Assembly (NCBI GenBank): GCA_902812465.1
Contig: CADDZE010000024.1
Location: 1-56,708 of the forward strand
Source: Acidobacteriota bacterium
GTDB lineage: Bacteria; Acidobacteriota; Terriglobia; UBA7540
Direction of reading: 5' to 3'
DNA: 56,708 nucleotides
Shown here: positions 18,744-27,703 of the stretch, in pieces
Numbering within the stretch: the stretch's first letter is position 1
Layout: every line of letters begins with the position of its first letter
The notes under the pieces: model-generated
The model's database searches: none
What the model saw: only the letters and a program-made list of their open reading frames with translations
Told to the model about the DNA's origin: nothing
Position numbers and translations under genes: made by a program

Positions 18744-19103
18744 ATGAGTTGGCCGGAAGGCAAAGAGCGCCGCACAGGAGAGAGGGTGAAGCAGACATTT
18801 ACCGTGCGGCTGCAGGGCGCGGACGCGCGAGGAGTGGCGTTTGACGAAAGTGTTCAAACCGTGGACGTGAGCCACCCGGGGGGCTGTGTGTGCTCACCGC
18901 TCGCGACCTGGCCCACGGTGCCGTCGTCACCGTAGCCATCCTAGGGCAGGGACGGTTTCACCTTGGGGCGAGGAAGACACGACTTCCAGGCCCAAGCCTT
19001 GGTAGGCTAGGTGTTCAGGGAAGGCGCGCTCAACCGTGTCAGGATTCGCTTCGTGGGCGCTACCCTGGTGATGCCCGGTGGGTACAGATTTGGCAGGAGG
19101 TGA
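18744..19103 (+). pseudogene. Decayed PilZ (c-di-GMP-binding) domain gene
   Basis: The first frame reads RRTGERV and TVDVSHPGG, which fit the PilZ RxxxR and DxSxxG c-di-GMP motifs. After the G-run near 18879-18884 the coherent sequence moves to another frame (LTARDLAHGAVVTV). It returns to the original frame near 18975 (FQAQALVG, then RVRIRFVGATLV). In that frame there is a TAG at 19008 and a final TGA at 19101-19103. At least two shifts plus one stop make a single functional product unlikely. ATG 18744 is a guess. The last bases overlap the ribosome site of pyrR. Confidence 0.7.
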
Positions 19104-19105
19104 AG

Positions 19106-19669
19106 ATGGAAGGAGCAAGCCCTAAACCGGTCCGGGAAAAGGCGCAACTGATGTCGGCGGCGGAAATCGACCGGACGCTGGTCCGCCTGGCACACGAAAT
19201 TCTCGAGCGTCACAACGGCGCCGACGGCCTGGTGATGGTCGGCATCCGGCGGCGCGGTGCACCCTTGGCCGAGCGCTTGGCGAGAAAGATCGGGGAGATC
19301 GAGAAAGTCCAGCCTCCGGTTGGCATCTTGGATATCACGTTCTACCGCGACGACCTCTCGACCATCGACCAGAAACCGGTGGTGCAGCGACTGGCGGCCA
19401 CCCTGCCCGTCGAGGGCAACACGGTGATCCTAGTAGACGACGTGCTCTACACCGGCCGCACCACCCGCGCTGCGCTCGATGCCCTCGTGGATCACGGTCG
19501 ACCGCGCCGCGTCGAGCTCTGCGTCCTCATCGACCGCGGCCATCGCGAGCTCCCGATCCAAGCCAACTACGTCGGGCGAGTCGTGCAGACTTCGGACCGC
19601 GAAGTGATCGAGGTCAGGCTGCGCGAGGTTGACCAGGAAGAGCGCGTGATGCTCTGCGAACGATCGTAG
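19106..19669 (+). CDS. pyrR: Bifunctional pyrimidine operon regulator / uracil phosphoribosyltransferase
   Basis: PyrR binds pyr mRNA in response to UMP to attenuate pyrimidine synthesis and also makes UMP from uracil and PRPP. The 187-residue protein has the PRPP motif VILVDDVLYTGRTTRAALDA, VGIRRRGAPLAERL near the N-terminus, and the conserved DITFYRDDL segment. ATG 19106 follows a very good AGGAGGTGA site. No other pyrimidine gene is adjacent, and no PyrR-type attenuator was recognised here, so its targets lie elsewhere. The gene is convergent with the dehydrogenase pair at 19713-22131. Confidence 0.95.
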   Translation: MEGASPKPVREKAQLMSAAEIDRTLVRLAHEILERHNGADGLVMVGIRRRGAPLAERLARKIGEIEKVQPPVGILDITFYRDDLSTIDQKPVVQRLAATLPVEGNTVILVDDVLYTGRTTRAALDALVDHGRPRRVELCVLIDRGHRELPIQANYVGRVVQTSDREVIEVRLREVDQEERVMLCERS

Positions 19670-19685
19670 CCGCCTGTGAGGCGGC
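19669..19685. terminator. Possible bidirectional terminator hairpin
   Basis: A perfect 7-bp stem GCCGCCT/AGGCGGC with a 3-nt loop begins at the last base of pyrR and lies between two convergent genes. It has no U-run on either side, so intrinsic termination is uncertain. Confidence 0.35.
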
Positions 19686-19712
19686 CGACGCCATCCCTAC
19701 CCACTCCGGCCG

Positions 19713-20378
19713 TCAAGATTTCAGGCCTAGCTTCTCCAGCACATGGGCCGGGCATCCTTCCCATCGTGTCACCATCTGATTGCCGAGATAGGGCAGGTCC
19801 TCGACCCCCATTTTGCTGGAAAAGAAACCCGCTACAACCAGGTCGCGCATGTGATTGAAGAAGGTCACGCCGGGGAGATCTTCCGGAGCGGCCCGTTTCG
19901 GATAGGCAATCCGGTCCAGGAGCTGCTTTTGCTCGGCAGGCGAGCAGTCAGCGAAGTCGTGGTGGAACTCGCGGTTGCAAGTCATATCGAGCCAGACCAG
20001 GCCACCGCGAATCTGGGCGAGAAGCCAGCCACCTTTGAATGCCAGCCAATCGTCAATGAACTCGGGGACGCCAGCCTGGGTAGCGCTACCGCTCCGCTCG
20101 TCGGCAGGAATGATGAGGTCGCTCAGCAGCTGCACGGTCTTCCACTCGTGGGGACTGAGAACGCGAGGCTGATAAGGCTCGGGTGGGGGCTCGGCGGCCG
20201 GAGTCGGCTGGGCTGCGGCGCTGGTCGGCGGCGCAGAAAGCGGCAGCAGCGCGGCGGGCACGGTGCCCAGCGCTTTAAGCAGCTCGCGGCGCCCCAAACC
20301 CCGAGCTTCGTGGCTCGGGCCCCGGGATTCGTTCGCTCCGCCCTCGAAGCCCTCTGGCTGGTTTGCGTCATCCGGCAT
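19713..20378 (-). CDS. Gluconate 2-dehydrogenase subunit 3 family protein, Tat-exported
   Basis: This 221-residue small subunit has a twin-arginine signal (LGRRELLKALG, then a hydrophobic stretch) and a Pro/Ala-rich linker. The gluconate-dehydrogenase gamma-subunit domain follows (LSDLIIPADERSGSATQAGV, GLVWLDMTCN). In characterised FAD-dependent gluconate and glucose dehydrogenases, the small subunit carries the Tat signal and helps export the folded flavoprotein. The GMC flavoprotein that lies 43 bp upstream has no signal of its own. A cytochrome c subunit is not present nearby. Confidence 0.9.
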   Translation of the reverse strand: MPDDANQPEGFEGGANESRGPSHEARGLGRRELLKALGTVPAALLPLSAPPTSAAAQPTPAAEPPPEPYQPRVLSPHEWKTVQLLSDLIIPADERSGSATQAGVPEFIDDWLAFKGGWLLAQIRGGLVWLDMTCNREFHHDFADCSPAEQKQLLDRIAYPKRAAPEDLPGVTFFNHMRDLVVAGFFSSKMGVEDLPYLGNQMVTRWEGCPAHVLEKLGLKS

Positions 20379-20421
20379 CGCTGTCTCTCCTGAATCGAAA
20401 GTCTGAATTGAAAACGTTGTG

Positions 20422-22131
20422 TCAAAGGTTTCGTTTCTTTACCTGGTCGGCAATGTATTCGGAGGTCCGCCAGGCCAGGGCCATAATGGAGAGAGTTGGA
20501 TTCTTGTCGGCGTTGCTGACGAAGGGGGCACCGTCGGCGACAAACAGATTCTTGCACTCCCAGGCCTGGCAGTAGGGATTCAGCACCGACCGGCGGCGGT
20601 CGTCGCCCATCTGGGTAGTTCCGACCTCGTGGATGATTTCGCCACCACGCGAGATTTTCCAGTTATCTTCAGGGCCAAAGTGCGTCAGCACCTGGCCGCC
20701 CGCCGTTTCGATGATTTCTTCAAAAGTCATCCGAGCGTGGCGAGCCATTTGAATTTCTTCGTCGCTCCACTTGAAGTGGAACCTTAGCACCGGGATGCCC
20801 CACTGGTCGACCACGTCGGGATCGATCTCACAGTAGCTATCCTTGTTGGGGATCATCTCCCCACGGCACGAGAAGCTGACGAAGGCGCCGTAAATCTTGC
20901 GGATGTTGCGCTTCAACTCCACGCCGTATCCCCCACCCAATATCATCTCGGACCCTTCGCCGAATCCCGCTTCCGGCATCCCGCGCCCACCGCCGAACTC
21001 GATGTGGTAGCCACGCGAAAAGGGCAGCTCATTGCGGAGTTGACGCTGGTAGTTCCACCAGGGCATATAAAGGTGCATCCCTCCAACGCCGTCGCAGTTG
21101 TGGGGTGGCAGGTCCATCAACACGGGGAGGAATCCGACGGATCCGTCAGCGCCCACTGTGTCCATCAGGTAGCGGCCCACCAGGCCGGTTTCATTGGCCA
21201 GGCCGTTGGGGTGACGCGGGCTTTTGGAGTTGAGCATAATGCGGGCTGTCTCACAGGCGCTTGCCGCCAGCACCACCACTTTGCCGCGCACCTGCATCTC
21301 TCGGCGCGTCTTTTTATCAATATAAGAAACGCCCGTGGCCAGCCCCTCGTTATCGGTCAGCACCTCTCGCACCATGGCGTCGCACCGGATCTCCAAGTTT
21401 CCGGTTGCCAGGGCTGGCGGTAGTAAAACCGTGGGCGAGGAGAAGTTCGAACTCGTGGCGCAGCTCCGGCCGCACTGCCCACAGTAGTGGCAGGCCGGGC
21501 GTCCCCTCAGCGGGCGTGTCAGGATGGACAGCCGGGCGGGAATGCAGGGAATGCCCAGCTTTTGGCATGCTTTCTGGATCACCAGCTCGTAGCAGCGGGG
21601 CTTGGGCGGCGGTAGGAATTTGCCATCTGGAGTATTTTCCAGCCCCTCGTGCGTCCCGAAGACGCCGATCAGCTCCTCCGTCTTGTCGTAATAGGGCGCG
21701 AGATCGTCATAGGTTATCGGCCAGTCGAAGCCTTTTCCGTCGCGGCTGTAGGGCTTGAAATCATAGGGGCCCATGCGCAGCGAGATGCGCCCCCAGTGGT
21801 TGGTGCGCCCGCCCAGCATGCGCGCCCGGTACCACATCCACTCGCTACCGGGGGCGCTGGTATAAGGTTCGCCCTCCACCTGCCAGCCCCCGTTAACCGT
21901 AGCGTCGAAGTATCCGAAGGGTTTCTGCGGAGTGGCAGCGCCGCGATGAGGAGCGTTGTACGCCCACTCAAACATCTTCGATTGCTTGGCCGTATCGTAC
22001 CAACTCCCTGCTTCGAGCATTAAACACTTAGCCCCGGCCCGGGTGAGCACGTAAGCAGCGATTCCGCCGCCGGCCCCCGATCCCACGATGATGACGTCAT
22101 AGACCTTTGGGCTTGAAATCACTTGAGGCAT
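20422..22131 (-). CDS. GMC-family FAD dehydrogenase large subunit with a four-Cys cluster motif
   Basis: This 569-residue GMC oxidoreductase probably oxidises a sugar, sugar acid or polyol in the periplasm. It has the FAD motif VIIVGSGAGGGIAAYVL, and at the C-terminus HEVGTTQMG with the likely active-site His plus NADKNPTLSIMA. Around residues 212-222 lies CHYCGQCGRSC, a cysteine cluster that may bind an Fe-S centre as in three-subunit FAD-glucose dehydrogenases. ATG 22131 (GGTGGAAG upstream) removes 38 residues of the longest frame and begins just before VYDVIIVG. There is no signal peptide; export would depend on the Tat-carrying subunit next door. Confidence 0.9.
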   Translation of the reverse strand: MPQVISSPKVYDVIIVGSGAGGGIAAYVLTRAGAKCLMLEAGSWYDTAKQSKMFEWAYNAPHRGAATPQKPFGYFDATVNGGWQVEGEPYTSAPGSEWMWYRARMLGGRTNHWGRISLRMGPYDFKPYSRDGKGFDWPITYDDLAPYYDKTEELIGVFGTHEGLENTPDGKFLPPPKPRCYELVIQKACQKLGIPCIPARLSILTRPLRGRPACHYCGQCGRSCATSSNFSSPTVLLPPALATGNLEIRCDAMVREVLTDNEGLATGVSYIDKKTRREMQVRGKVVVLAASACETARIMLNSKSPRHPNGLANETGLVGRYLMDTVGADGSVGFLPVLMDLPPHNCDGVGGMHLYMPWWNYQRQLRNELPFSRGYHIEFGGGRGMPEAGFGEGSEMILGGGYGVELKRNIRKIYGAFVSFSCRGEMIPNKDSYCEIDPDVVDQWGIPVLRFHFKWSDEEIQMARHARMTFEEIIETAGGQVLTHFGPEDNWKISRGGEIIHEVGTTQMGDDRRRSVLNPYCQAWECKNLFVADGAPFVSNADKNPTLSIMALAWRTSEYIADQVKKRNL

Positions 22132-22293
22132 ATGCGCTTCCACCAATGAAGTTAGGATGGACGTCACAGAGGGCGCCAGTCTAACACAAAGTCTGATCCG
22201 GTGATGGACGGATCTCGGAACACCCGTATAGAGCAAGCCGGCCATTGGGAGGCTGCCTCAGCCGCTGGCCGACACCGAGGCTTCCCCCCGTCC

Positions 22294-23598
22294 TTACCGG
22301 GATGGTAGAAGGGACCGGTCCATCCAGAGGGTTTGATCCCTCTGCGGGCCGGTCGAGACCATCACGATGGGCACACCAGTTTGCCCGGAAAGAAAACTGA
22401 GATAAGCTTTCGCTTTGGCTGGCAGTTGGTCGTAGTCGGTCAGCCCGAAAGTAGGCTGCAGCCAGCCGGGCAGCACTTCGTAGCGGACTTTGACGCGCTC
22501 CAGAACCTCGGCTTCAGCCGGAAAGTCGGTGGAGCGCTTCCCATCCCATTCGTACTCAACGCCGACCGGGATTTCCGCCAGGTGGTCGAGGATATCGAGC
22601 TTGGTAATCACCAGTGCGCTCAAGTGATTCACGCGCGCGCTGTAGCGCGCCGCCACCGCATCAAACCAGCCGCAGCGGCGCGGGCGACCGGTAACGGAGC
22701 CGTACTCGCTGCCGCGCTCGCGCAGCTTTTCGCCCTCCGGTCCCGTGACCTCCGTGGGAAACGGGCCGCTGCCCACGCGCGTGGCATAGGCCTTCGAGAC
22801 TCCGATCACCGCGCCGATGCGCGTGGGACCCACGCCGGCGCCAGTGCAAGCTCCGCCTGCCGTGGCGTTCGAGGAAGTGACGAAGGGATAGGTGCCGTGA
22901 TCGAGATCCAGAAGCGTACCCTGTGCCCCTTCAAAAAGCACGGTTTGGCCGCGATCCAAGGCCTGGTTCAGATGCGCCGAAACGTCGGATAAATAGGGAA
23001 TGATACAACGGGCCTTGGAGACGTATTCGTCTACTTGCCGCACTGTGTCCCTGGCGCTATGGCCATAGAGCGCAGAGGCCACGCGCTGCTTTTCGGCAAA
23101 AGCTTCGAGGCACTTCTGCCGGAATCCCGCGAGGTCGCGAACGTCACCTGCTCGCAGCCCGCGGCGCCCAGCCTTGTCTTCGTACGACGGTCCAATCCCC
23201 TTCGAAGTGGTGCCGATCTTCGAGGCACGAGCTGCTTCGGCTGCCTGCTCGTGCGTGCGGTGATAGGGCAGGATGAGGTGGGCGCGCTCGCTGATCAGCA
23301 GGCGCTGCCCCACTGAGATGCCCGCTGCCTGCACCGTCTCGAGCTCTTGAAGCAGGGCCGGCGGGTCGAGCACCACGCCGTTGCCCAGCACGGCAATCTT
23401 TCCCGGGCGCAGCAGGCCGGTGGGAATTAACTGCAAGAGGAATTTGTTACCGTCGATGATAACGGTGTGCCCGGCGTTGGCGCCTCCCTGGTAGCGAGCC
23501 ACAATGTCGAAGTGCTCGGCCAGGACGTCCACCACCTTGCCCTTGCCTTCGTCACCCCACTGCACACCCACTACGATGGTAGCTTTACCTTTGGACAT
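22294..23598 (-). CDS. purA: Adenylosuccinate synthetase
   Basis: PurA joins IMP and aspartate with GTP to give adenylosuccinate, the first committed step to AMP. The 434-residue protein shows VGVQWGDEGKGKVVDVL at the N-terminus, GGANAGHTV, IGTTSKGIGPSYEDK and SSNATAGGACTGAGVGP, the defining PurA motifs. ATG 23598 places GDEGKGK near residue 16 as normal; the longer frame adds 25 residues without homology character. The ribosome site is weak. It stands between the dehydrogenase pair and trxA on the same strand. Confidence 0.97.
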   Translation of the reverse strand: MSKGKATIVVGVQWGDEGKGKVVDVLAEHFDIVARYQGGANAGHTVIIDGNKFLLQLIPTGLLRPGKIAVLGNGVVLDPPALLQELETVQAAGISVGQRLLISERAHLILPYHRTHEQAAEAARASKIGTTSKGIGPSYEDKAGRRGLRAGDVRDLAGFRQKCLEAFAEKQRVASALYGHSARDTVRQVDEYVSKARCIIPYLSDVSAHLNQALDRGQTVLFEGAQGTLLDLDHGTYPFVTSSNATAGGACTGAGVGPTRIGAVIGVSKAYATRVGSGPFPTEVTGPEGEKLRERGSEYGSVTGRPRRCGWFDAVAARYSARVNHLSALVITKLDILDHLAEIPVGVEYEWDGKRSTDFPAEAEVLERVKVRYEVLPGWLQPTFGLTDYDQLPAKAKAYLSFLSGQTGVPIVMVSTGPQRDQTLWMDRSLLPSR

Positions 23599-23846
23599 GC
23601 GGGGAACGGTCGCGAGTCCGAAGAGAGCCGGCGTCTGCCTTGTCCCAAGCCTGCAATGCGCTTGGCGCTTCACCCGAGTGCGATCGCGCGGTGCAGGAAG
23701 CAGTTTTGAGCAACTGCGGGATCACGAGTTCCGGAGCTTCAGGGCAACCCCTAGTGGGGGGAGATGAAGCCCTCCTTAAGGATCCGTCAACTCTCGGCCT
23801 TCTAACCCAGGATCGACCACGGTTAAAACCGCCGTACGTCATGGGC

Positions 23847-24179
23847 TTACAGGTACTTCTCGATCATCTTGGCGATATTGTCGCTCGAGGTCGCGCCCAC
23901 CAACTGCTCCTGCACTTGGCCATCCTTGAAAAGTAGCAGCGCTGGAATCGCGCGGACGTTGTAGCGGCTGGTGAGCGACTGATTGTCATCCACGTTCAGC
24001 TTTCCCACCTTGGCGCGGCCGGCGTACTGGGCTGCAACCGCCTCGACGCTAGGCGCGATCATCCGGCAGGGGCCGCACCACTCTGCCCAGAAGTCGACTA
24101 GCACAGGCTTATCCGACTTCAGCACTTGCTCCTCGAAATTCTTCTCGTCCAACACTACAACGTTGTTGTTTTCACTCAT
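23847..24179 (-). CDS. trxA: Thioredoxin
   Basis: This 110-residue cytoplasmic disulfide reductase has the active-site motif WAEWCGPCRM and the cis-Pro segment AIPALLLFKDG, with typical thioredoxin length. ATG 24179 is chosen because GGAGG lies about 9 nt upstream; 95 further residues in the longest frame look like non-coding shadow. It lies 115 bp downstream of glgA and upstream of purA on the same strand. Confidence 0.96.
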   Translation of the reverse strand: MSENNNVVVLDEKNFEEQVLKSDKPVLVDFWAEWCGPCRMIAPSVEAVAAQYAGRAKVGKLNVDDNQSLTSRYNVRAIPALLLFKDGQVQEQLVGATSSDNIAKMIEKYL

Positions 24180-24294
24180 CCTTCGGACCCTCCATCCCAC
24201 CGGGAGACTGTCTGGCGTGTACAGCGGCGCCTCACTAAGGGCTCCCACGCCAGGAAAGGTGCCACGCCACGACCCACCCGCGACGGCAAGGCGG

Positions 24295-25785
24295 CTAGTT
24301 GGATGCCACCGCAGCCGCCGCGGTTTTTGCGCCCTCCACTTCTCCTGACTGCAACTCCTCATAGATTTTAGCGTACTGCCGTGCCGATTGCTCCCAGGAG
24401 AAGTCCTGGCGCATGCAGTTCTGGATGAGCTGCTTCCAGTGGTCGCGCTCGTGATAGAGGCCAATGGCTTCTTTCAGCGTCTCCAGCAGGGCGGCACCCG
24501 TATAGGGGATGAACTTGAATCCCGTCCCCTCCCGGGTGGAACGATCGTAGGCCTTGACCGAGTCCTCAAGTCCGCCTGTAGCCCGCACGACCGGGACGGT
24601 GCCGTACTTCATGCTGTAAATCTGGTTGAGGCCGCAGGGCTCGTAGCGGGAAGGCATCAGGAACATGTCTGCCCCGGCTTCGATCTGGTGCGCCAGCTCG
24701 TTGTCATAGGCCACCCTGACCAGGAACTTCTCCGGGTACTTCTGTGCCAGCTCACGAAACAACTGCTCGTATTCCGGCTCGCCGGTACCCAGAGCGGTCA
24801 CGTAGAGCTCGAGATTCATCATCTGTTCGGCGACCTCAGCAATCAGATCGAACCCTTTCTGCGGATCAAAGCGGGAAATGATGCCGACGGTGGGGCGGTC
24901 AAGCGCTGGATTCGCCACTCCCATTTTCTCCAGCAGCGCCTTCTTGCAAAGCGTCTTGCCTTCCAGTCTGGAGGGAGTGTAGCGGGCAGGTATCAACTTA
25001 TCCTTGGCGGGATTCCAGGCGTCGTAATCGACGCCGTTGAGGATGCCTACCAGGCGGTCGGCGCGGCTCCGCAGAGCACCCTCGAGTCCGCAGCCGTACT
25101 CTTTGGTCTGAATTTCCTTAGCGTAGGTCGGGCTGACCGTGGTGATGAAATCAGCCAGGGCGATGCCACCCTTCAGCAGGTTGGCTTTGCCGTAGAACTC
25201 GAGCACGTGGTGGTTGTAAAGCTCCCAGCCGATCGAAATCTGCGGCAGCACGTCGGGAGGAAAGAGGCCCTGGTAAGCGAGGTTGTGGATGGTTAGGACC
25301 ACGCGCGTCTTCTGAAAGAAAGGGTCGCAACGGTATAGGGTACGCAGATAGACAGGCACCAAAGCGCTTTGCCAGTCGTGGCAGTGAATGATGCTCGGGG
25401 GCGCTTCAGAGCGCTTCATGAACTCCAGCGCCGCTAGGCACAGACCGGCAAACCGCAGGTAATTATCGGGATAATCGGCGCCGCGCTCGCGATAAAGGGC
25501 TTCGCGGTCAAAGAATTCGGGGCAGTCGACTAAGCAGAATCGCAAGTTCTTGCTGCGCTTGCCCAACTGGACGGAGGCAAATCGGAAGCCTGAGGAAAGC
25601 GGCAAGGTGAGGTTGCGCGCTTCCGGCAGAACCGAGCCCGGCGGTGTGTTGCGGTACCGGGGGACCAGGACGTCCACCTCGTGGCTGAGCTTGGCCAGAG
25701 CTTTGGGCAAGGCCCCCACCACATCCGCCAGGCCGCCCGTCTTCGAAAAGGGCACACATTCTGACGCTACGAATACGATCTTCAC
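24295..25785 (-). CDS. glgA: Glycogen synthase (ADP-glucose)
   Basis: GlgA extends alpha-1,4-glucan chains from ADP-glucose. The 496-residue GT5 protein has the N-terminal KTGGLADV motif, HCHDWQSALVP, the hinge region TVGIISRFDPQKGFD and the catalytic segment SRYEPCGLNQIYSM with its Glu. The start is GTG 25785, giving (V)KIVFVASECVPFSKTGGL with AAGGAG 8 nt upstream; the longer frame is not supported. Copy 2 of the conserved intergenic element lies about 220-260 bp upstream. No glgB or glgC is in the window. Confidence 0.96.
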   Translation of the reverse strand: MKIVFVASECVPFSKTGGLADVVGALPKALAKLSHEVDVLVPRYRNTPPGSVLPEARNLTLPLSSGFRFASVQLGKRSKNLRFCLVDCPEFFDREALYRERGADYPDNYLRFAGLCLAALEFMKRSEAPPSIIHCHDWQSALVPVYLRTLYRCDPFFQKTRVVLTIHNLAYQGLFPPDVLPQISIGWELYNHHVLEFYGKANLLKGGIALADFITTVSPTYAKEIQTKEYGCGLEGALRSRADRLVGILNGVDYDAWNPAKDKLIPARYTPSRLEGKTLCKKALLEKMGVANPALDRPTVGIISRFDPQKGFDLIAEVAEQMMNLELYVTALGTGEPEYEQLFRELAQKYPEKFLVRVAYDNELAHQIEAGADMFLMPSRYEPCGLNQIYSMKYGTVPVVRATGGLEDSVKAYDRSTREGTGFKFIPYTGAALLETLKEAIGLYHERDHWKQLIQNCMRQDFSWEQSARQYAKIYEELQSGEVEGAKTAAAAVASN

Positions 25786-26229
25786 GCTTGCTCCTTTCCA
25801 GTCGATTGAGGATCCGCCAAACAAATAATCGGTAGTTCGGAGATCACGGTTGTGAGCGGAGAGCGGCTGCGCCAGGCCGCCCAGGGGGCTCGTTGCCGGC
25901 TTTGCGGTCCACCCCTGAATGTAGCCAGCCGCAGCTTGGACTGTCAACCAGGGTGCTCGGGCTGGTCTAAGCGTGCGGCAGCGGTAGGGCCCTTTTTCGC
26001 CGCCCTCGATTTTTCAATCACGTATCCGGTTCGTTTTGTCAAAATGCCTTTTGGACGGGTGTGGATGCTCGCATTTTACCTTGTAAACGGTGGTGACAAT
26101 GCCTGCGTTCAAGACAAGGCAGACGCGGGCGCCGCCTGTACTTTTCGTAAGAGGCCTGCCGCGACCCCATAACTTCTCTCTTCGGTCTGGCAGAGGGCCC
26201 GGCCTTCTGGTATAACCGTCCATCCCCGC
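25786..26229. other. Divergent intergenic region between glgA and pyrimidine-nucleoside phosphorylase
   Basis: About 440 bases without a convincing gene. It holds copy 2 of the conserved element (26005-26043). Further on is an inverted repeat TTTAC-CTT-GTAAA at 26075-26087, which might be an operator for either gene. Part of the region must carry the promoter of the forward nucleoside-salvage genes. Confidence 0.5.
26005..26043 (-). promoter_or_regulatory. Conserved intergenic element, copy 2 (upstream of glgA)
   Basis: Read towards glgA it starts TTTGACAAAACGAACCGG and continues ATACGTGATTGAAAAA. It agrees with copy 3 at 35 of 39 positions. TTGACA at its upstream end could be a -35 box, but no good -10 hexamer lies 16-18 bp further, and the conserved part includes what would be spacer. 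A regulator-binding site is therefore as likely as a bare promoter. Confidence 0.6.
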
Positions 26230-27537
26230 ATGAACATTCCGCTCCTGATCCGGAAGAAGCGCGACGGCGGCATCCTGACGCAGGAGGAGATCGCAGCCTT
26301 TGTGGAGGGCTACACACGGGGCAGCGTGCCTGACTATCAGGCGTCTGCACTGCTGATGGCCATTTACTTTCGCGGGCTCGACGCGCGGGAGACGGCCGAC
26401 CTAACCCAGGCCATGGTCCGCTCAGGGCAGACACTGGATCTTTCCGGGTTCTCCCAGCCCAAGATCGACAAGCACAGTACCGGCGGCGTAGGGGACAAGA
26501 CGTCGCTGGTGGTCGCACCGGTTGCCGCCGCCGCGGGCCTCCTGGTGCCGATGATCTCCGGCCGCGGCCTGGGACACACCGGGGGCACGCTCGACAAATT
26601 GGAGTCGATCCCGAACTTCAATACCCAGCTCAGCCTCGGTGAGTTCTACCGCGTGCTCCGTGTTTGCAGCATGGCCATGGCCGGCCAGACAGCCGAATTG
26701 GCGCCTGCAGACCGCAAGCTTTACGCGCTGCGCGACGTGACTGCTACAGTCGAGTCGATTCCCCTCATCAGTGCTTCCATCATGAGCAAGAAGCTGGCCG
26801 AGGGTATCGACGGTTTGGTGCTGGACGTGAAGGCGGGGTCGGGCGCCTTCATGAAGCAACTGGAGGACGCGCGTGCGCTCGCCCAGCGCATGGTCGAGAT
26901 CGGCGTTGCCAGCGGCAAGCGGGTCCGCGCCTTGATCACTGACATGAGTCAGCCGCTGGGATGTGCCGTGGGGAATGCGCTGGAAGTGGTGGAGTGCCTG
27001 GAAACCCTGGCTGGCCGCGGCCCGCAGGATTTGCTCCAACTCTGCCGCGAGCTGGCGGCCCAGATGTTCGTCCTCGGCGGGCTCGACACCAGTCTGGAGG
27101 CGGCGCGCACTCGGTTTGACTCGGTATTAGCCTCTGGCCGCCCGCTCGAGACGTTTGGCCGCGTCATCGCCGAGCAGGGGGGCGATCCCCATGTCCTCGA
27201 GGACTATACACGTTTTCCCCAAGCCAAGTGGCAGGAGTCGCTGGTCGCTTCTGGAGACGGATACGTAGAGGAGCTCGAAGCGGAGACAATAGGCCGGGCT
27301 TCGATGGTCCTCGGCGCCGGACGCGAACGCGTAGATTCGGCCATCGATCCGGCGGTAGGCATCGTCTTTGAAAAGAAGGTCGGAGACTCCGTCGAGACTG
27401 GCGAACGCCTTTGCACCCTGCACGCGAACGATGCGGATCGCTTGGCGCGCGCCAAAGAGATGCTGCGCGGGGCAATCGCCATCTCGCGTCAGCCACCCGC
27501 GTCTCGGCCGCTGGTTCTCGAGAGAGTAGAAGCTTAG
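26230..27537 (+). CDS. Pyrimidine-nucleoside (thymidine) phosphorylase
   Basis: This 435-residue enzyme splits thymidine, and probably uridine, with phosphate to the base and (deoxy)ribose-1-phosphate. It opens MNIPLLIRKKRDGGILT and carries the family signature SGRGLGHTGGTLDKLES, plus KHSTGGVGDKTS for phosphate binding. KAGSGAFMK and a C-terminal barrel-sandwich domain (VGIVFEKKVGDSVETGERL) complete it. Length matches bacterial PdP/DeoA. It begins a forward cluster with a CNT nucleoside transporter and a purine-nucleoside phosphorylase. Confidence 0.95.
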   Translation: MNIPLLIRKKRDGGILTQEEIAAFVEGYTRGSVPDYQASALLMAIYFRGLDARETADLTQAMVRSGQTLDLSGFSQPKIDKHSTGGVGDKTSLVVAPVAAAAGLLVPMISGRGLGHTGGTLDKLESIPNFNTQLSLGEFYRVLRVCSMAMAGQTAELAPADRKLYALRDVTATVESIPLISASIMSKKLAEGIDGLVLDVKAGSGAFMKQLEDARALAQRMVEIGVASGKRVRALITDMSQPLGCAVGNALEVVECLETLAGRGPQDLLQLCRELAAQMFVLGGLDTSLEAARTRFDSVLASGRPLETFGRVIAEQGGDPHVLEDYTRFPQAKWQESLVASGDGYVEELEAETIGRASMVLGAGRERVDSAIDPAVGIVFEKKVGDSVETGERLCTLHANDADRLARAKEMLRGAIAISRQPPASRPLVLERVEA

Positions 27538-27703
27538 CAGGGCGGCGCCCGCAAGCCAGGGTGAAAGTGGAGCAACCGGCAGTTCTTGCCGCACAGATTC
27601 TTTGGCCAGGACCCGATCCTCCACCAACGCGCTACTGGTTCACTCTGGCGTCTGACTCCTGGTTGCCGGCTTCTCACTCAGCGTTGCCGGATGCCCTTAC
27701 CTT

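Noticed and set aside
19669-19685. Confident rho-independent terminator after pyrR
   Set aside because: The stem is perfect but no U-run follows on either strand, so it is listed only as possible.
26005-26043. Calling the conserved element a simple sigma-70 promoter
   Set aside because: TTGAC[A/G] is present, but no good -10 box follows at 16-18 bp and the spacer itself is conserved.
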